Source: JBDZVM01 sp040255675 (GTDB lineage Bacteria; Actinomycetota; Actinomycetes; Acidothermales; Acidothermaceae). From it: a stretch of 64,000 bases of DNA. Each line of letters starts with the position of its first letter. Position 1 is the first letter of the stretch. The position numbers and the translations under genes were made by a program. Positions 51,508 to 60,543 of the stretch are shown piece after piece. The notes beneath the pieces are model-generated. The model had not been told where the DNA came from and ran no database searches. It was given only the letters and a program-made list of their open reading frames with translations. The stretch spans positions 1 through 64,000 of the forward strand of contig JBDZVM010000005.1 in assembly GCA_040255675.1 (NCBI GenBank). Reading direction: 5' to 3'.

Positions 51508-51939
51508 ATGTCCGCCGGTATGTCGACGCCTACCCAGGAAGCGCCTCCTAAGGCTGTCATCACGACCGCGTTCCGCGTCGTGATCGCCGATGACGCGGCC
51601 GGCATCCGCGCGCTCATGAAAACCCTGCTTTCGCTCGAACCCGACTTCGACGTCGTCGGCATGGCGAGAAACGGCGCGGAAGCGGTCGAGGCCGTGACGG
51701 CGCTTCAACCCGACTTGGTCGTCATCGACGTCTCGATGCCGGTGATGTCCGGTATGGAAGCGATCAAGGCGATCCGCGAGGTCTCGCCTCGGACGATCGT
51801 CGTGGTCTTGTCGGGGGAGCGGCACGACCTGCCGGAGGGTGCCGACGGGCAAATCGAAAAGGGGACGCCGAACGACGTCCTCGTCACGACACTTCGTGAA
51901 CTGTGCCGCGCCCGAGTGGTGGCGCAACCGAGCGCCTGA
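51508..51939 (+). CDS. Single-domain response regulator receiver
   Basis: A receiver domain with no output domain: FRVVIADDAAGIRALMKTLL (acidic pocket), phospho-acceptor in LVVIDVSMPVMSGM, Thr/Ser site VVVLSG and Lys in QIEKGTPNDVL. ATG 51508 gives 143 residues; ATG 51520 is close by, and an upstream ATG 51451 would add an atypical leader. No kinase is adjacent. It may be a CheY-like or phosphorelay protein, perhaps linked with the cheBRW genes 46 kb away, but that is speculation. Confidence 0.85.
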   Translation: MSAGMSTPTQEAPPKAVITTAFRVVIADDAAGIRALMKTLLSLEPDFDVVGMARNGAEAVEAVTALQPDLVVIDVSMPVMSGMEAIKAIREVSPRTIVVVLSGERHDLPEGADGQIEKGTPNDVLVTTLRELCRARVVAQPSA

Positions 51940-52022
51940 CGCCGTCCCGGTCGTCGTGCCAACCGGTCATGAGGTGACCTGCCTCACGACCACCGCGATC
52001 GATCGACGATTAGGCTGGCGAC

Positions 52023-53198
52023 GTGGCTGATCCGCGTTCGATCCTCGACAGGGCCGCCGATGGCGGCCGCATCACACCCGACGAAGCGCTGTCGCTCTAC
52101 ACCGACGCGCCGCTGCACGCCCTCGGTCGCGCCGCTGACGCCGCTCGGCGTCGTCGCTTCGGTGAGCAGGCTTCGATCGCCACTTATCTGATCGACCGCA
52201 ACATCAACTACACGAACGTGTGTGTGACAGCCTGCAAGTTCTGCGCGTTCTATCGGGCGCCCGGCCACAAAGAAGGCTGGACGCATTCGCTCGACGAGAT
52301 ATTGCGCCGATGCGGTGAAGCCGTCGAGTTGGGCGCGACGCAGATCATGCTGCAAGGCGGGCACAATCCCGGGCTCGGCATCGAGTGGTACGAGCAGACG
52401 TTTTCGGCGATTCGGTCCGCTCACCCGTCGCTGGCACTGCACTCGCTCGGCGGCTCCGAGGTCGTGCACATCGCCCGCACCTCGGGTCTTTCGTTCGCTG
52501 AGGTGATTTCGCGGCTCCACGCGGCGGGCCTCGACTCGTTCGCCGGGGCGGGCGCCGAGATTCTCGTCGACCGCCAGCGCCAGGTGATCGCTCCTTTGAA
52601 GGAGTCGGGTGCCGTCTGGCTCGAGGTGATGGAGACCGCGCACCGGCTCGGCGTCGAGTCGACCGCCACGTTCATGATGGGCACCGGCGAGACGAACGCC
52701 GAGCGCATCGAACATTTGCGGCTGATCCGCGACGTGCAAGACCGCACCGGCGGATTCCGCTCCTTCATTCCGTGGACCTACCAGTCCGAAAACAACCACC
52801 TCAAAGGCCGCACGCTGGCCACACCTTTGGAGTACCTGCGGTTGGTGGCTGTCGCGCGGTTGTTCTTCGACAACATCGCGCACTTGCAGGTCTCGCAGTT
52901 GACGCTAGGCAAAGAAGTCGGCCAACTTGGTTTGCACTACGGCGCCGACGACCTCGGCTCGGTGATGCTCGAAGAAAACGTGGTCTCATCCGCCGGCGCG
53001 AAGCATCACTGGAATCTGACCGAACTCATCCACTTGATTCGCTCGGCCGACCGCATTCCGGCTCAGCGCGACACGCTCTACAACCACCTGCGGGTGCACT
53101 GGACGCCTGCTGACGACCCCGCTCCTGATCCGCGGGTGCACTCGCACGTGGCATCGACCGCGCCCGCGTTCGCTGCGCTTTCCCCGGCAGTTCGTTAG
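52023..53198 (+). CDS. mqnC: Cyclic dehypoxanthinyl futalosine synthase MqnC (radical SAM)
   Basis: Cyclises dehypoxanthinyl futalosine. The 391-residue protein has the radical SAM motif CVTACKFCAFYR, YLIDRNINYTNVC, TQIMLQGGHNPGLGIEWYE (in part), GLDSFAGAGAEILVDRQRQ, ATFMMGTGETNAERIEHL and FRSFIPWTYQSENN. The LQGGHNP block separates it from MqnE. GTG 52023. The next downstream sequence is a decayed gene on the other strand. Confidence 0.95.
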   Translation: MADPRSILDRAADGGRITPDEALSLYTDAPLHALGRAADAARRRRFGEQASIATYLIDRNINYTNVCVTACKFCAFYRAPGHKEGWTHSLDEILRRCGEAVELGATQIMLQGGHNPGLGIEWYEQTFSAIRSAHPSLALHSLGGSEVVHIARTSGLSFAEVISRLHAAGLDSFAGAGAEILVDRQRQVIAPLKESGAVWLEVMETAHRLGVESTATFMMGTGETNAERIEHLRLIRDVQDRTGGFRSFIPWTYQSENNHLKGRTLATPLEYLRLVAVARLFFDNIAHLQVSQLTLGKEVGQLGLHYGADDLGSVMLEENVVSSAGAKHHWNLTELIHLIRSADRIPAQRDTLYNHLRVHWTPADDPAPDPRVHSHVASTAPAFAALSPAVR

Positions 53199-53430
53199 AC
53201 CGGTCGCGAGAATCTGGGCCAGCACAGCGACCCACCAGCGCTGGCCGGTGGTCAACGGCCCATTGTGCAAGACCACGACACTGCGACCCCAACCTTGCCA
53301 ACGCCGCGCTTCGAGCTGGGCGCGCACGGCGCTCTCGTCGTAGCCGTACTCCTGTAGTTGCCGCCGCGTCGCCACACCGTCTTGGAGGTCGAGGAGTTCG
53401 GCAAGGGAGGAGCGAGGCGTGCTCGACGGC
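53196..53430 (-). pseudogene. Fragment of an AbiEi/DUF559-type protein
   Basis: On the minus strand, about 70 codons read LAELLDLQDGVATRRQLQEYG, then ESAVRAQLEARRWQGWGRSV, then VLHNGPLTTGQRWWVAVLAQ. This resembles the N-terminal winged-helix start of actinobacterial type IV antitoxin AbiEi/DUF559 proteins. Similarity stops abruptly after VLAQ, where the mqnC 3' end begins, so most of the protein is missing; no clear start codon is seen. The rest of the 390-base spacer (to 53588) holds nothing else. Confidence 0.5.
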
Positions 53431-53588
53431 TTGGGCAGGTGCCGAAGTGTGGCGACCCAGCGCGCTCGAACGGCATCCTTCAAGCCCCGGATGTGGATCG
53501 AGCGCCCGCTATGTGTGGATCGGACTTCGTCAGGCACCCGCCGGCCAAGAACACCGCAGATGCCTAACGAACCGCGGCGGCTGACAAG

Positions 53589-54575
53589 ATGGGGCGGGTG
53601 AGCTATCCGAAGATCGAGTTGCACGTGCACCTCGAAGGGGCGGTCAGGCCGCGAACGCTGCTCGACATCGCCGGGCGCAACGGTGTCGCGCTGCCCGCCG
53701 GCACGGTCGATGGCATCGGCAAGCTCTACGAGTTCACCGATTTCTCGCATTTCGTCGATGTCTGGATTCTCACCACGAACGCGATGCGCACGGCCGACGA
53801 CTTCCGGCAGATCACCGTTGATTACGCGGCCGAAGCGGCCGGCCACGGCGCGGTCTACGTCGAGGCGATTTTTTCGCCGATCGAGCGAGTGGCACGAGGC
53901 GTCGACTGGGACGAACTTTTCGAGGGTTACACCGACGGCGCCCAGCAAGCCGAAGAAGAGCACGGCGTGATCGTGCGCCTCACGCCCGACGCATATCGCG
54001 GCGCCGATATAGCCGATGTCGAGACGGCCGCGAGGTACGCGGTCAAATATCGTGACAGAGGCGTCGTCGGATTCGGCATCGGCGGCGTCGAAAAAGATTT
54101 GCCGCCCGAGCCTTACGCGAAAGCATTCGCGATTGCGCGAGACGGCGGGCTCGGCGCGGTCCCGCACGCGGGCGAGACGGCCGGTGCCGATTCGATCCGG
54201 ACGACGATGAGAGCTCTTGGCGCCAACCGCCTGAGGCATGGCATCCGAGCCGCCGACGATCCCGAATTGATGCAAGAATTGGCGGTGAGAAATATCGTGC
54301 TCGACGTTTGCCCTACCTCCAACCTGCGCACGAAAGCCGTCAGCCGACTCGACGAGCACCCGTTGCCGAAGCTGGTAAATGCCGGCATTACGTGCACTGT
54401 GAACACAGACGATCCGGCGATGTTCAACACCGACCTCGGTCGCGAACATGACATCGCGAACCGGCTCGGCGTCAGGCCGAAAGACTTGTACGAGGCCGGC
54501 GTGCGGGGCGCCTTGTGCGATGCAACGACGAAGAATCGGCTCGCCGTCATCGGCAACGAGTGGGAGTGGCAATGA
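53589..54575 (+). CDS. mqnX: Aminodeoxyfutalosine deaminase (adenosine deaminase family)
   Basis: Adenosine deaminase-fold enzyme of 328 residues with zinc ligands in ELHVHLEGAVRP, VPHAGE and the Asp pair in NTDDPAMFNT, plus RLRHGIRAADDP. Placed among mqn genes and coupled to menG (ATGA), it most likely deaminates 6-amino-6-deoxyfutalosine to futalosine, as shown for actinomycete homologues; ordinary adenosine deaminase is the alternative. ATG 53589 or GTG 53598 may be the start. MqnB, the next enzyme, is not in the window. Confidence 0.82.
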   Translation: MGRVSYPKIELHVHLEGAVRPRTLLDIAGRNGVALPAGTVDGIGKLYEFTDFSHFVDVWILTTNAMRTADDFRQITVDYAAEAAGHGAVYVEAIFSPIERVARGVDWDELFEGYTDGAQQAEEEHGVIVRLTPDAYRGADIADVETAARYAVKYRDRGVVGFGIGGVEKDLPPEPYAKAFAIARDGGLGAVPHAGETAGADSIRTTMRALGANRLRHGIRAADDPELMQELAVRNIVLDVCPTSNLRTKAVSRLDEHPLPKLVNAGITCTVNTDDPAMFNTDLGREHDIANRLGVRPKDLYEAGVRGALCDATTKNRLAVIGNEWEWQ

Positions 54576-55306
54576 CGCGCGCCGACCTGAAAAAGCAACC
54601 AGCTGAGGTCGCGGCGATGTTCGACGGCGTCGCGGGCCGCTACGACGTCGTCAATGATCTGCTGTCGATCGGCCAAGACCGGTTGTGGCGTAAGGCAACG
54701 TCTCGCGCTGTGAACGCGCGGCCGGACGAACGCGTGCTCGATGTGGCGGCCGGCACCGGAACGTCGTCCGCGTCGTTCGTCACGGGCGGCGCGACCTGCG
54801 TTGCCTGCGATTTCTCGCTGGGCATGCTCCGGCAGGGCGCGAGACAACGCGGCGGCGCCGACGTCGGCAATGTGCGGTTCGTGGCCGGCGACGCGCTGCA
54901 TCTGCCGTTCGGCGACGAGACCTTCGACGCGGTGACGATTTCGTTCGGGCTTCGAAACGTGCACGACAGCGTGGCCGGTCTGCATGAGATGTTGCGGGTC
55001 ACCAAGCAGGGCGGCCGGCTGGTCGTGTGCGAGTTCAGTTCTCCCACCTGGAAGCCGTTTCGGGCGGTCTATGACAGGTATTTGCAGTACGTGCCGAAGG
55101 TTGTCAGCCGGGTCAGCTCGAACCCGGAGTCGTACGTGTACTTGGCGGAGTCGATCAGGGCGTGGCCCGCGCAGCGTGAGTTGGCTGACGTGATCGCCGC
55201 CGCGGGCTGGCGCGCGGTGGCGTGGCGCAATCTGACCGGGGGGATCGTCTCGCTGCACCGGGCGGTCCGGCCGCGGGAGCGGGTTGCCGGTGACCATAGA
55301 CTTTGA
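54572..55306 (+). CDS. menG: Demethylmenaquinone methyltransferase
   Basis: Last methylation of menaquinone, by a SAM-dependent UbiE/MenG protein of 244 residues. Marks: VAAMFDGVAGRYDVVNDLLSIGQDRLWR (in part), VLDVAAGTGTSS for SAM binding, DAVTISFGLRNVHD and the end RAVAWRNLTGGIVSLHRA. The start ATG 54572 overlaps the deaminase stop. Confidence 0.95.
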   Translation: MTRADLKKQPAEVAAMFDGVAGRYDVVNDLLSIGQDRLWRKATSRAVNARPDERVLDVAAGTGTSSASFVTGGATCVACDFSLGMLRQGARQRGGADVGNVRFVAGDALHLPFGDETFDAVTISFGLRNVHDSVAGLHEMLRVTKQGGRLVVCEFSSPTWKPFRAVYDRYLQYVPKVVSRVSSNPESYVYLAESIRAWPAQRELADVIAAAGWRAVAWRNLTGGIVSLHRAVRPRERVAGDHRL

Positions 55307-55384
55307 TCGCCGGTTTGCCCGTGGTACGCGTGATCGCCGCAACTCCGGTGGGCCGCACGTTTCTTCTTCCCAGGTGGTGAATCG

Positions 55385-56761
55385 GTGATCATAAGGCGCT
55401 CCGTAAGCTCTCGCACTCCAGCGCCGTCCGACTCCGCTACGACGACGGGGACGGCGGCAGTAGCGGTGACACCGCTCTCGTCGATCGCTTCCGCTACGCC
55501 GACCACCGAAGCCGACGTGATCGTCGTGGGCGCTGGGCCCGCGGGGTCGGCGACGGCGGCGCATCTCGCGCAGACGGGAGCGCGCGTCGTCCTGCTGGAA
55601 AAAAGCGCGTTTCCGCGCGAGAAGGTCTGCGGCGACGGGCTTACCCCGCGCGCGGTGAAGCAACTGATCAAACTTGGCATCGACACGAACAGCGGCTGGC
55701 TGCACAACAAGGGGTTGCGCATTCTCGGCGGCGGTATGCGGCTCGAAATGCCGTGGCCCGAGCTCGCGAGTTATCCCGACTACGGGCTGGTGCGCACGAG
55801 GCTCGACTTCGATCAAATGCTCGCGCGGCGGGCGCAAAAGCTCGGTGCCGCCCTGCATGAGCAGACGCCGGCGACGTCGCCGATCGTCGACGACCGCTCG
55901 GGTCGCATCGTCGGTGTGATCGCCAAGCCGGTGGGTGCCGAACGTCCGGTGGCTTTCAAAGCGCCGATCGTGGTTGCCGCTGACGGCAATTCGAGCCGGT
56001 TCTCACTCGCGCTCGGCTTGCACCGTGACGAAGCAAGGCCGATGGGCGTTGCCTACCGGCGCTACTACGAATCGCCCCGGCACGACGACGACTGGCTCGA
56101 ATCGTGGCTTGAGTTGCGCGATCGCGCCGACGGGCGTGATCGGTTGCTGCCGGGTTACGGTTGGGTGTTCGGCATGGGCGACGGCACGAGCAACGTCGGC
56201 GTCGGCATCTTGAACACGTCAGCGGCCTTCAGGAACGTCGACTACCGCGACTTGCTCAAGCGCTGGGTGGCGCAGATGCCGAGCGAGTGGGCGTTCGACG
56301 AAGAACATGCCCGCGGCCCGATCAGGGGCGCCGCGCTGCCAATGGGCTTCAACCGCAAGCCGCACTACGACCGCGGCGTGCTCCTCGTCGGCGACGCGGG
56401 CGGCATGGTCAACCCGTGCAACGGCGAGGGCATCGCGTACGCGCTCGAAGCCGGAGAGATGGCGGCCGACGTCATTTCGCAGGCGCTCGCTCGCCCGGCC
56501 GGCCACCTGCGCGAGCTGGCGCTGCACGCCTACCCGCGTGCGCTCACCAGCCGTTTCGGCGGCTACTACACGGTTGGCCGCGCGTTCGTGAACCTCATTG
56601 GCAAACCCGGAGTCATGCGGGCGCTCACCCGGCACGGCCTGCCGCACCCGACGCTGATGCGGTTCACGCTGAAGCTCCTCGCGAATCTCACCGACCCTCG
56701 AGGCGGCGACGCCATGGACCGCCTCATCAACGCCTTGACCAGGGTCGCGCCTGCCGCCTGA
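55385..56761 (+). CDS. Geranylgeranyl reductase-family flavoprotein (MenJ-like)
   Basis: A 458-residue FAD oxidoreductase. After a Ser/Thr/Ala-rich leader of about 40 residues comes the dinucleotide fold DVIVVGAGPAGSATAAHLAQ, then EKVCGDGLTPRAV typical of the family, and GVLLVGDAGGMVNPCNGEGIAYALEAGE (in part). In mycobacteria MenJ, next to the menG homologue, partly saturates the menaquinone side chain; position and type suggest the same job. GTG 55385; an internal start is possible given the leader. Confidence 0.88.
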   Translation: MIIRRSVSSRTPAPSDSATTTGTAAVAVTPLSSIASATPTTEADVIVVGAGPAGSATAAHLAQTGARVVLLEKSAFPREKVCGDGLTPRAVKQLIKLGIDTNSGWLHNKGLRILGGGMRLEMPWPELASYPDYGLVRTRLDFDQMLARRAQKLGAALHEQTPATSPIVDDRSGRIVGVIAKPVGAERPVAFKAPIVVAADGNSSRFSLALGLHRDEARPMGVAYRRYYESPRHDDDWLESWLELRDRADGRDRLLPGYGWVFGMGDGTSNVGVGILNTSAAFRNVDYRDLLKRWVAQMPSEWAFDEEHARGPIRGAALPMGFNRKPHYDRGVLLVGDAGGMVNPCNGEGIAYALEAGEMAADVISQALARPAGHLRELALHAYPRALTSRFGGYYTVGRAFVNLIGKPGVMRALTRHGLPHPTLMRFTLKLLANLTDPRGGDAMDRLINALTRVAPAA

Positions 56762-56874
56762 GGCCCCGCGATTGCGCTGACCCGCGCGCACGCCCCTTTG
56801 CGCCTCCTCCTAGACTGCACAGCGGCTTGGGGCGTTTGTCACCCCCGCATGCACGACGAGAGTGAGGAATGGCG

Positions 56875-57246
56875 ATGTTCTTCAGCTACGTCCCGATCTT
56901 CGCTCTGTTTCTCCTTGCTGGGGCCTTCGCGCTCTTCTCGATCGTGGCCGGCAGCCTGGCCGGCCCGAAGCGCTTCAACCGGGCGAAGTACGACGCCTAC
57001 GAGTGCGGTATCGAGCCCACCCCGCAACCGGTGGGCGGCGGCCGGTTCCCGGTGAAGTACTACCTGACGGCGATGCTTTTCATCGTCTTCGACATTGAGA
57101 TCATCTTCTTGTATCCCTGGGCGGTCGCGTTCGGCCAAAAGAACGGCGCCACGGTGTTCCTTTTGGTCGAGATGGTGCTGTTCGTGGTCACCGTGTTCAT
57201 CGCGTACGTGTACGTCTGGCGCCGCGGGGGTCTCGAGTGGGATTGA
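56875..57246 (+). CDS. nuoA: NADH-quinone oxidoreductase subunit A
   Basis: Three-helix membrane subunit of Complex I. The 123-residue protein has PKRFNRAKYDAYECGIEPTPQPVGGGRFPVKYY (in part) with the conserved Cys loop, and AMLFIVFDIEIIFLYPWA. ATG 56875 is preferred because GAGG lies 7 bases before it; ATG 56869 is directly in front. First gene of the nuo operon; 107 bases upstream follow the reductase gene. Confidence 0.95.
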   Translation: MFFSYVPIFALFLLAGAFALFSIVAGSLAGPKRFNRAKYDAYECGIEPTPQPVGGGRFPVKYYLTAMLFIVFDIEIIFLYPWAVAFGQKNGATVFLLVEMVLFVVTVFIAYVYVWRRGGLEWD

Positions 57247-57255
57247 GAACCTGAC

Positions 57256-57810
57256 ATGGGCATCGAAGAAAAACTTCCGAGCGGCTTCTTGCTCACCACG
57301 GTCGAGAAGATCGCGGGCCAGGTGCGAGCCAACTCGTTGTGGCCGGCGACCTTCGGCCTGGCGTGTTGCGCCATCGAGATGATGAGCACCGGTGCCGGCC
57401 GCTACGACCTCGCCCGGTTCGGCATGGAGGTTTTCCGGGCTTCGCCGCGCCAGGCCGACCTGATGATCGTGGCCGGCCGGGTGTCGCAGAAGATGGCTCC
57501 CGTGCTTCGCCAGATCTACGACCAGATGCCCGAGCCCAAGTGGGTTCTTTCGATGGGCGTGTGTGCGTCGTCCGGCGGCATGTTCAACAACTACGCGATC
57601 GTGCAGGGCGTCGACCACGTCGTCCCCGTCGACATGTACCTACCTGGCTGCCCGCCCCGGCCGGAGATGTTGATGCACGCGATCCTTGAGCTGCACGAGA
57701 AGATCAAGGCGGGCAAGCTGGGTTCGCAGGGCGCGAAGCACGCGGCGCGGGTCGAGACTGACGCACTCGACGCCGTACCGACGCATCAGATGAAGGGCCT
57801 GCTGCGGTGA
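57256..57810 (+). CDS. nuoB: NADH-quinone oxidoreductase subunit B
   Basis: Carries the last iron-sulfur cluster, N2, which reduces menaquinone. The 184-residue protein has the vicinal Cys pair ACCAIEMMSTGAGRYD, GVCASSGGMFNNY and PGCPPRPEMLMHAIL. GTGA overlap with nuoC. Confidence 0.96.
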   Translation: MGIEEKLPSGFLLTTVEKIAGQVRANSLWPATFGLACCAIEMMSTGAGRYDLARFGMEVFRASPRQADLMIVAGRVSQKMAPVLRQIYDQMPEPKWVLSMGVCASSGGMFNNYAIVQGVDHVVPVDMYLPGCPPRPEMLMHAILELHEKIKAGKLGSQGAKHAARVETDALDAVPTHQMKGLLR

Positions 57811-58454
57811 GCGATCAACCGGTGGGGCAGCCGAGCGGCGCCCCCCAGCTGTCGGGGGCGCTGGCCGAGACTGCCGAGACGACAGGCGGAATCGTCGGCA
57901 GGCCGTCGACCCCGCGTCCGTACGGCGGCTACTTCGACCACGTGGCCGACGCGCTTGGGGCGGCGTACCCCGAGTTGTCGGCCGCTGTCGAGCGCACGGT
58001 TGTCGACCGTGGTGAACTCACGTTCCACGTGCGCCGCGAGCGATTGCTCGAGCTCGCGCGTCAGCTCCGCGACGCCGAAGAACTCCGCTTCGAGCTGTTG
58101 TCGTCGCTTTCAGGCGTGCACTATCCGATGGACGCCGGGCGCGAGCTGCACGTCGACTACGAACTCACATCGATGACGCACAATCGACGTATTCGGCTTG
58201 AGGTGTCGGCTCCCGACACCGATCCGCACGTGCCGTCGGTGGTGAGCGTCTGGCCTACCGCCGATTTTCAGGAACGCGAGGTCTGGGATCTCTTCGGTGT
58301 CGTCTTCGACGGCCATCCGGCGCTGACCCGCATCATGATGCCCGACGACTGGCCTGGTCACCCGCAACGCAAGGACTACCCGCTCGGCGGTATCCCGGTG
58401 GAATACAAGGGCGCCAGCGTCCCGCCGCCGGAGGAGCGGAGAAGGTACGCATGA
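57807..58454 (+). CDS. nuoC: NADH-quinone oxidoreductase subunit C
   Basis: 30-kDa peripheral-arm subunit, 215 residues, with LLSSLSGVHYPMD, VSVWPTADFQEREVWDLFGVVFDGHPALTRI (in part) and DDWPGHPQRKDYPLGG, the family signature. The Pro/Gly-rich N-terminus is typical of actinomycetes. GTG start overlaps nuoB; ATGA overlap with nuoD. Confidence 0.95.
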   Translation: MSDQPVGQPSGAPQLSGALAETAETTGGIVGRPSTPRPYGGYFDHVADALGAAYPELSAAVERTVVDRGELTFHVRRERLLELARQLRDAEELRFELLSSLSGVHYPMDAGRELHVDYELTSMTHNRRIRLEVSAPDTDPHVPSVVSVWPTADFQEREVWDLFGVVFDGHPALTRIMMPDDWPGHPQRKDYPLGGIPVEYKGASVPPPEERRRYA

Positions 58455-59794
58455 GCACCATGACAGATGCCTCGGCAGCAGACCCGTACGGCGACGAGAA
58501 CCTCTCGAACGACCGTATCTATACGGTGAGCGGCAGCGACTGGGACGAAATCGCGTCGGACGTCGCCGACCACCACTTCGAGCGTGTCGTCGTCAACATG
58601 GGGCCGCAACACCCGTCCACCCATGGCGTGCTGCGACTGATCCTCGAACTCGAAGGCGAGACCGTCACCCAGGCTCGGGTGGTGATGGGCTATTTGCACA
58701 CGGGCATCGAGAAAAGCTGCGAATACCGCTCCTACACGCAGGCCGTCACGTTCTTGACCCGTGCCGACTACCTGTCGCCGTTCTTCACCGAGACCGCGTA
58801 TTGCATGGCCGTGGAGAAGTTGCTCGGCATCACCGAGCAGGTGCCCGAGCGCGCGCAAGTCATCAGAGTCTTGATGATGGAGCTAAACCGCATCTCATCG
58901 CACCTGGTGTGGCTCGCCACCGGCGGTATGGAGGTCGGTGCGCTGTCGGCCATGCTCTACGGGTTTCGCGAGCGCGAGCAAATCCTCGACATCTTCGAGA
59001 TGATCACCGGCCTGCGCATGAACCACGAATATGTGCGGCCAGGCGGGGTCATCCAAGACCTCCCGCCGGGCGCGGTCGAGAAGATTCGTGAATTCCTGCA
59101 GATCATGCCGAAGAAGATCGACGAGTACCACGCGCTGCTGACCGGCCAGCCGATCTGGCTCAAGCGGTTGCAAGGCGTCGGCTACCTCAACCTCACCGGC
59201 GCGGTCGCGCTAGGGGCATCCGGGCCGATCATGCGCTCTGCCGGTTATCCGTGGGACCTTCGCAAAGCGCAGCCCTACCTCGGCTACGAGACCTACGAAT
59301 TCGACGTCCCGACGCACCCCGACGGCGACTGTTTCGCGCGCTACCTCGTGCGTCTCGACGAAATGCGCGAGTCGCTGAAAATCGTCGAGCAGTGCCTCGA
59401 CCGTTTACGGCCCGGCCCGGTGATGGTCGAAGACAAGAAAATCGCCTGGCCGGCGCAGCTCGCCTTGGGCGGCGACGGCATGGGTAACTCGCTCGAGCAC
59501 ATTCGCCACATCATGGCGACGTCCATGGAAGCTCTTATCCACCACTTCAAGCTGGTGACCGAAGGATTCCATGTGCCGCCCGGCCAGGTATACGTGCCGG
59601 TCGAATCGCCGCGCGGCGAACTCGGCGTCCATTTGGTGAGCGACGGCGGCACGAAGCCGTATCGCGTGCACCTTCGCGAACCGTCGTTCATCAATCTGCA
59701 GGCCGTCGCCGCTACGTGCGAGGGCGGCCTGGTGGCCGACGTCATCGCTTCAGTCGCTAGCCTCGACCCGGTCATGGGCGGGTGCGACAGGTGA
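58451..59794 (+). CDS. nuoD: NADH-quinone oxidoreductase subunit D
   Basis: 49-kDa subunit lining the quinone site. The 447-residue protein has NMGPQHPSTHGVLRLILEL, GYLHTGIEKSCEYR, MNHEYVRPGGVIQDLPPG (in part) and the C-terminal ASVASLDPVMGGCDR. His and Tyr residues of the quinone cavity fall in the first and second blocks. Overlaps nuoC and nuoE. Confidence 0.96.
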   Translation: MSTMTDASAADPYGDENLSNDRIYTVSGSDWDEIASDVADHHFERVVVNMGPQHPSTHGVLRLILELEGETVTQARVVMGYLHTGIEKSCEYRSYTQAVTFLTRADYLSPFFTETAYCMAVEKLLGITEQVPERAQVIRVLMMELNRISSHLVWLATGGMEVGALSAMLYGFREREQILDIFEMITGLRMNHEYVRPGGVIQDLPPGAVEKIREFLQIMPKKIDEYHALLTGQPIWLKRLQGVGYLNLTGAVALGASGPIMRSAGYPWDLRKAQPYLGYETYEFDVPTHPDGDCFARYLVRLDEMRESLKIVEQCLDRLRPGPVMVEDKKIAWPAQLALGGDGMGNSLEHIRHIMATSMEALIHHFKLVTEGFHVPPGQVYVPVESPRGELGVHLVSDGGTKPYRVHLREPSFINLQAVAATCEGGLVADVIASVASLDPVMGGCDR

Positions 59795-60543
59795 ACGGAG
59801 ATTCTCGCGTGTCGTCTCACGACCTGCCGACCGTTACGCTCGATCCTCGGCTCGGGCCCGCCGCCGCCGCTGGCGACCCCTTGTCGGACGACGCGAAGCA
59901 GCGCATTCGCGAACTCGGCGCGCAGGTGATGGCGCGTTATCCGCAACCGCGCTCCGCCATGATGCCGTTGCTCTACCTGGCGCAGGCCGAACAAGGCTAC
60001 GTTTCCGCGGACGGCATCGCGCTGGTCGCCGAGATGCTCGGCCTCACCACTGCTGAAGTTGCCGCGGTCAGCACCTTCTACACGATGTATCGCCGCAAGC
60101 CCTGCGGCGATTACGTTGTCGGCGTCTGCACGAACACTCTGTGCGCGGTTCTTGGCGGTGACGCGATTTTCAGCGCGTTGAAAGAACATCTTGACGTCGA
60201 CAACCACGGCACCACACCCGACGGCAAGGTCACGCTCGAGCACATCGAATGCAACGCGGCGTGCGACTACGCCCCGGTGATGATGGTCAACTGGGAGTTC
60301 TTCGACAAGCAAACGGTCGAGTCGGCCAAAGAACTCGTCGACCAACTGCGCGCGGGTAACCCGCCGCTGCCGACTCGTGGCGCGCCGCTGCATACGCACA
60401 CCGAGACGTCGCGCATTCTTGCCGGATTTACCGATGGCGCGGCCGGTGAGGGCCCGTCGGCCGGTGCGCAGTCGTTGGTGGGTGTCGAATTGGCCCGCCA
60501 GCGGGGCGAATCGGCGCCGGCGATCGACGGGGAGGCTCACTGA
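59791..60543 (+). CDS. nuoE: NADH-quinone oxidoreductase subunit E
   Basis: 24-kDa subunit with a 2Fe-2S cluster. The 250-residue protein has the ligands GVCTNTLC and ECNAACDYAPVMMVN, preceded by YGVSTFYTMYRRKPCG-like VSTFYTMYRRKPCG. The C-terminal 50 residues are a variable tail. GTG 59791 overlaps the nuoD stop; GTG 59809 is another candidate start. Confidence 0.94.
   Translation: MNGDSRVSSHDLPTVTLDPRLGPAAAAGDPLSDDAKQRIRELGAQVMARYPQPRSAMMPLLYLAQAEQGYVSADGIALVAEMLGLTTAEVAAVSTFYTMYRRKPCGDYVVGVCTNTLCAVLGGDAIFSALKEHLDVDNHGTTPDGKVTLEHIECNAACDYAPVMMVNWEFFDKQTVESAKELVDQLRAGNPPLPTRGAPLHTHTETSRILAGFTDGAAGEGPSAGAQSLVGVELARQRGESAPAIDGEAH

Noticed and set aside
52986..54572. Long minus-strand frame including the AbiEi-like piece
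   Set aside because: Only the part at 53196-53430 resembles a protein family; the rest is antisense to mqnX. I kept the fragment only, as a pseudogene.
54113..55858. 581-codon minus-strand open frame
   Set aside because: Antisense to the deaminase, menG and reductase genes, all certain; composition is that of a shadow frame.
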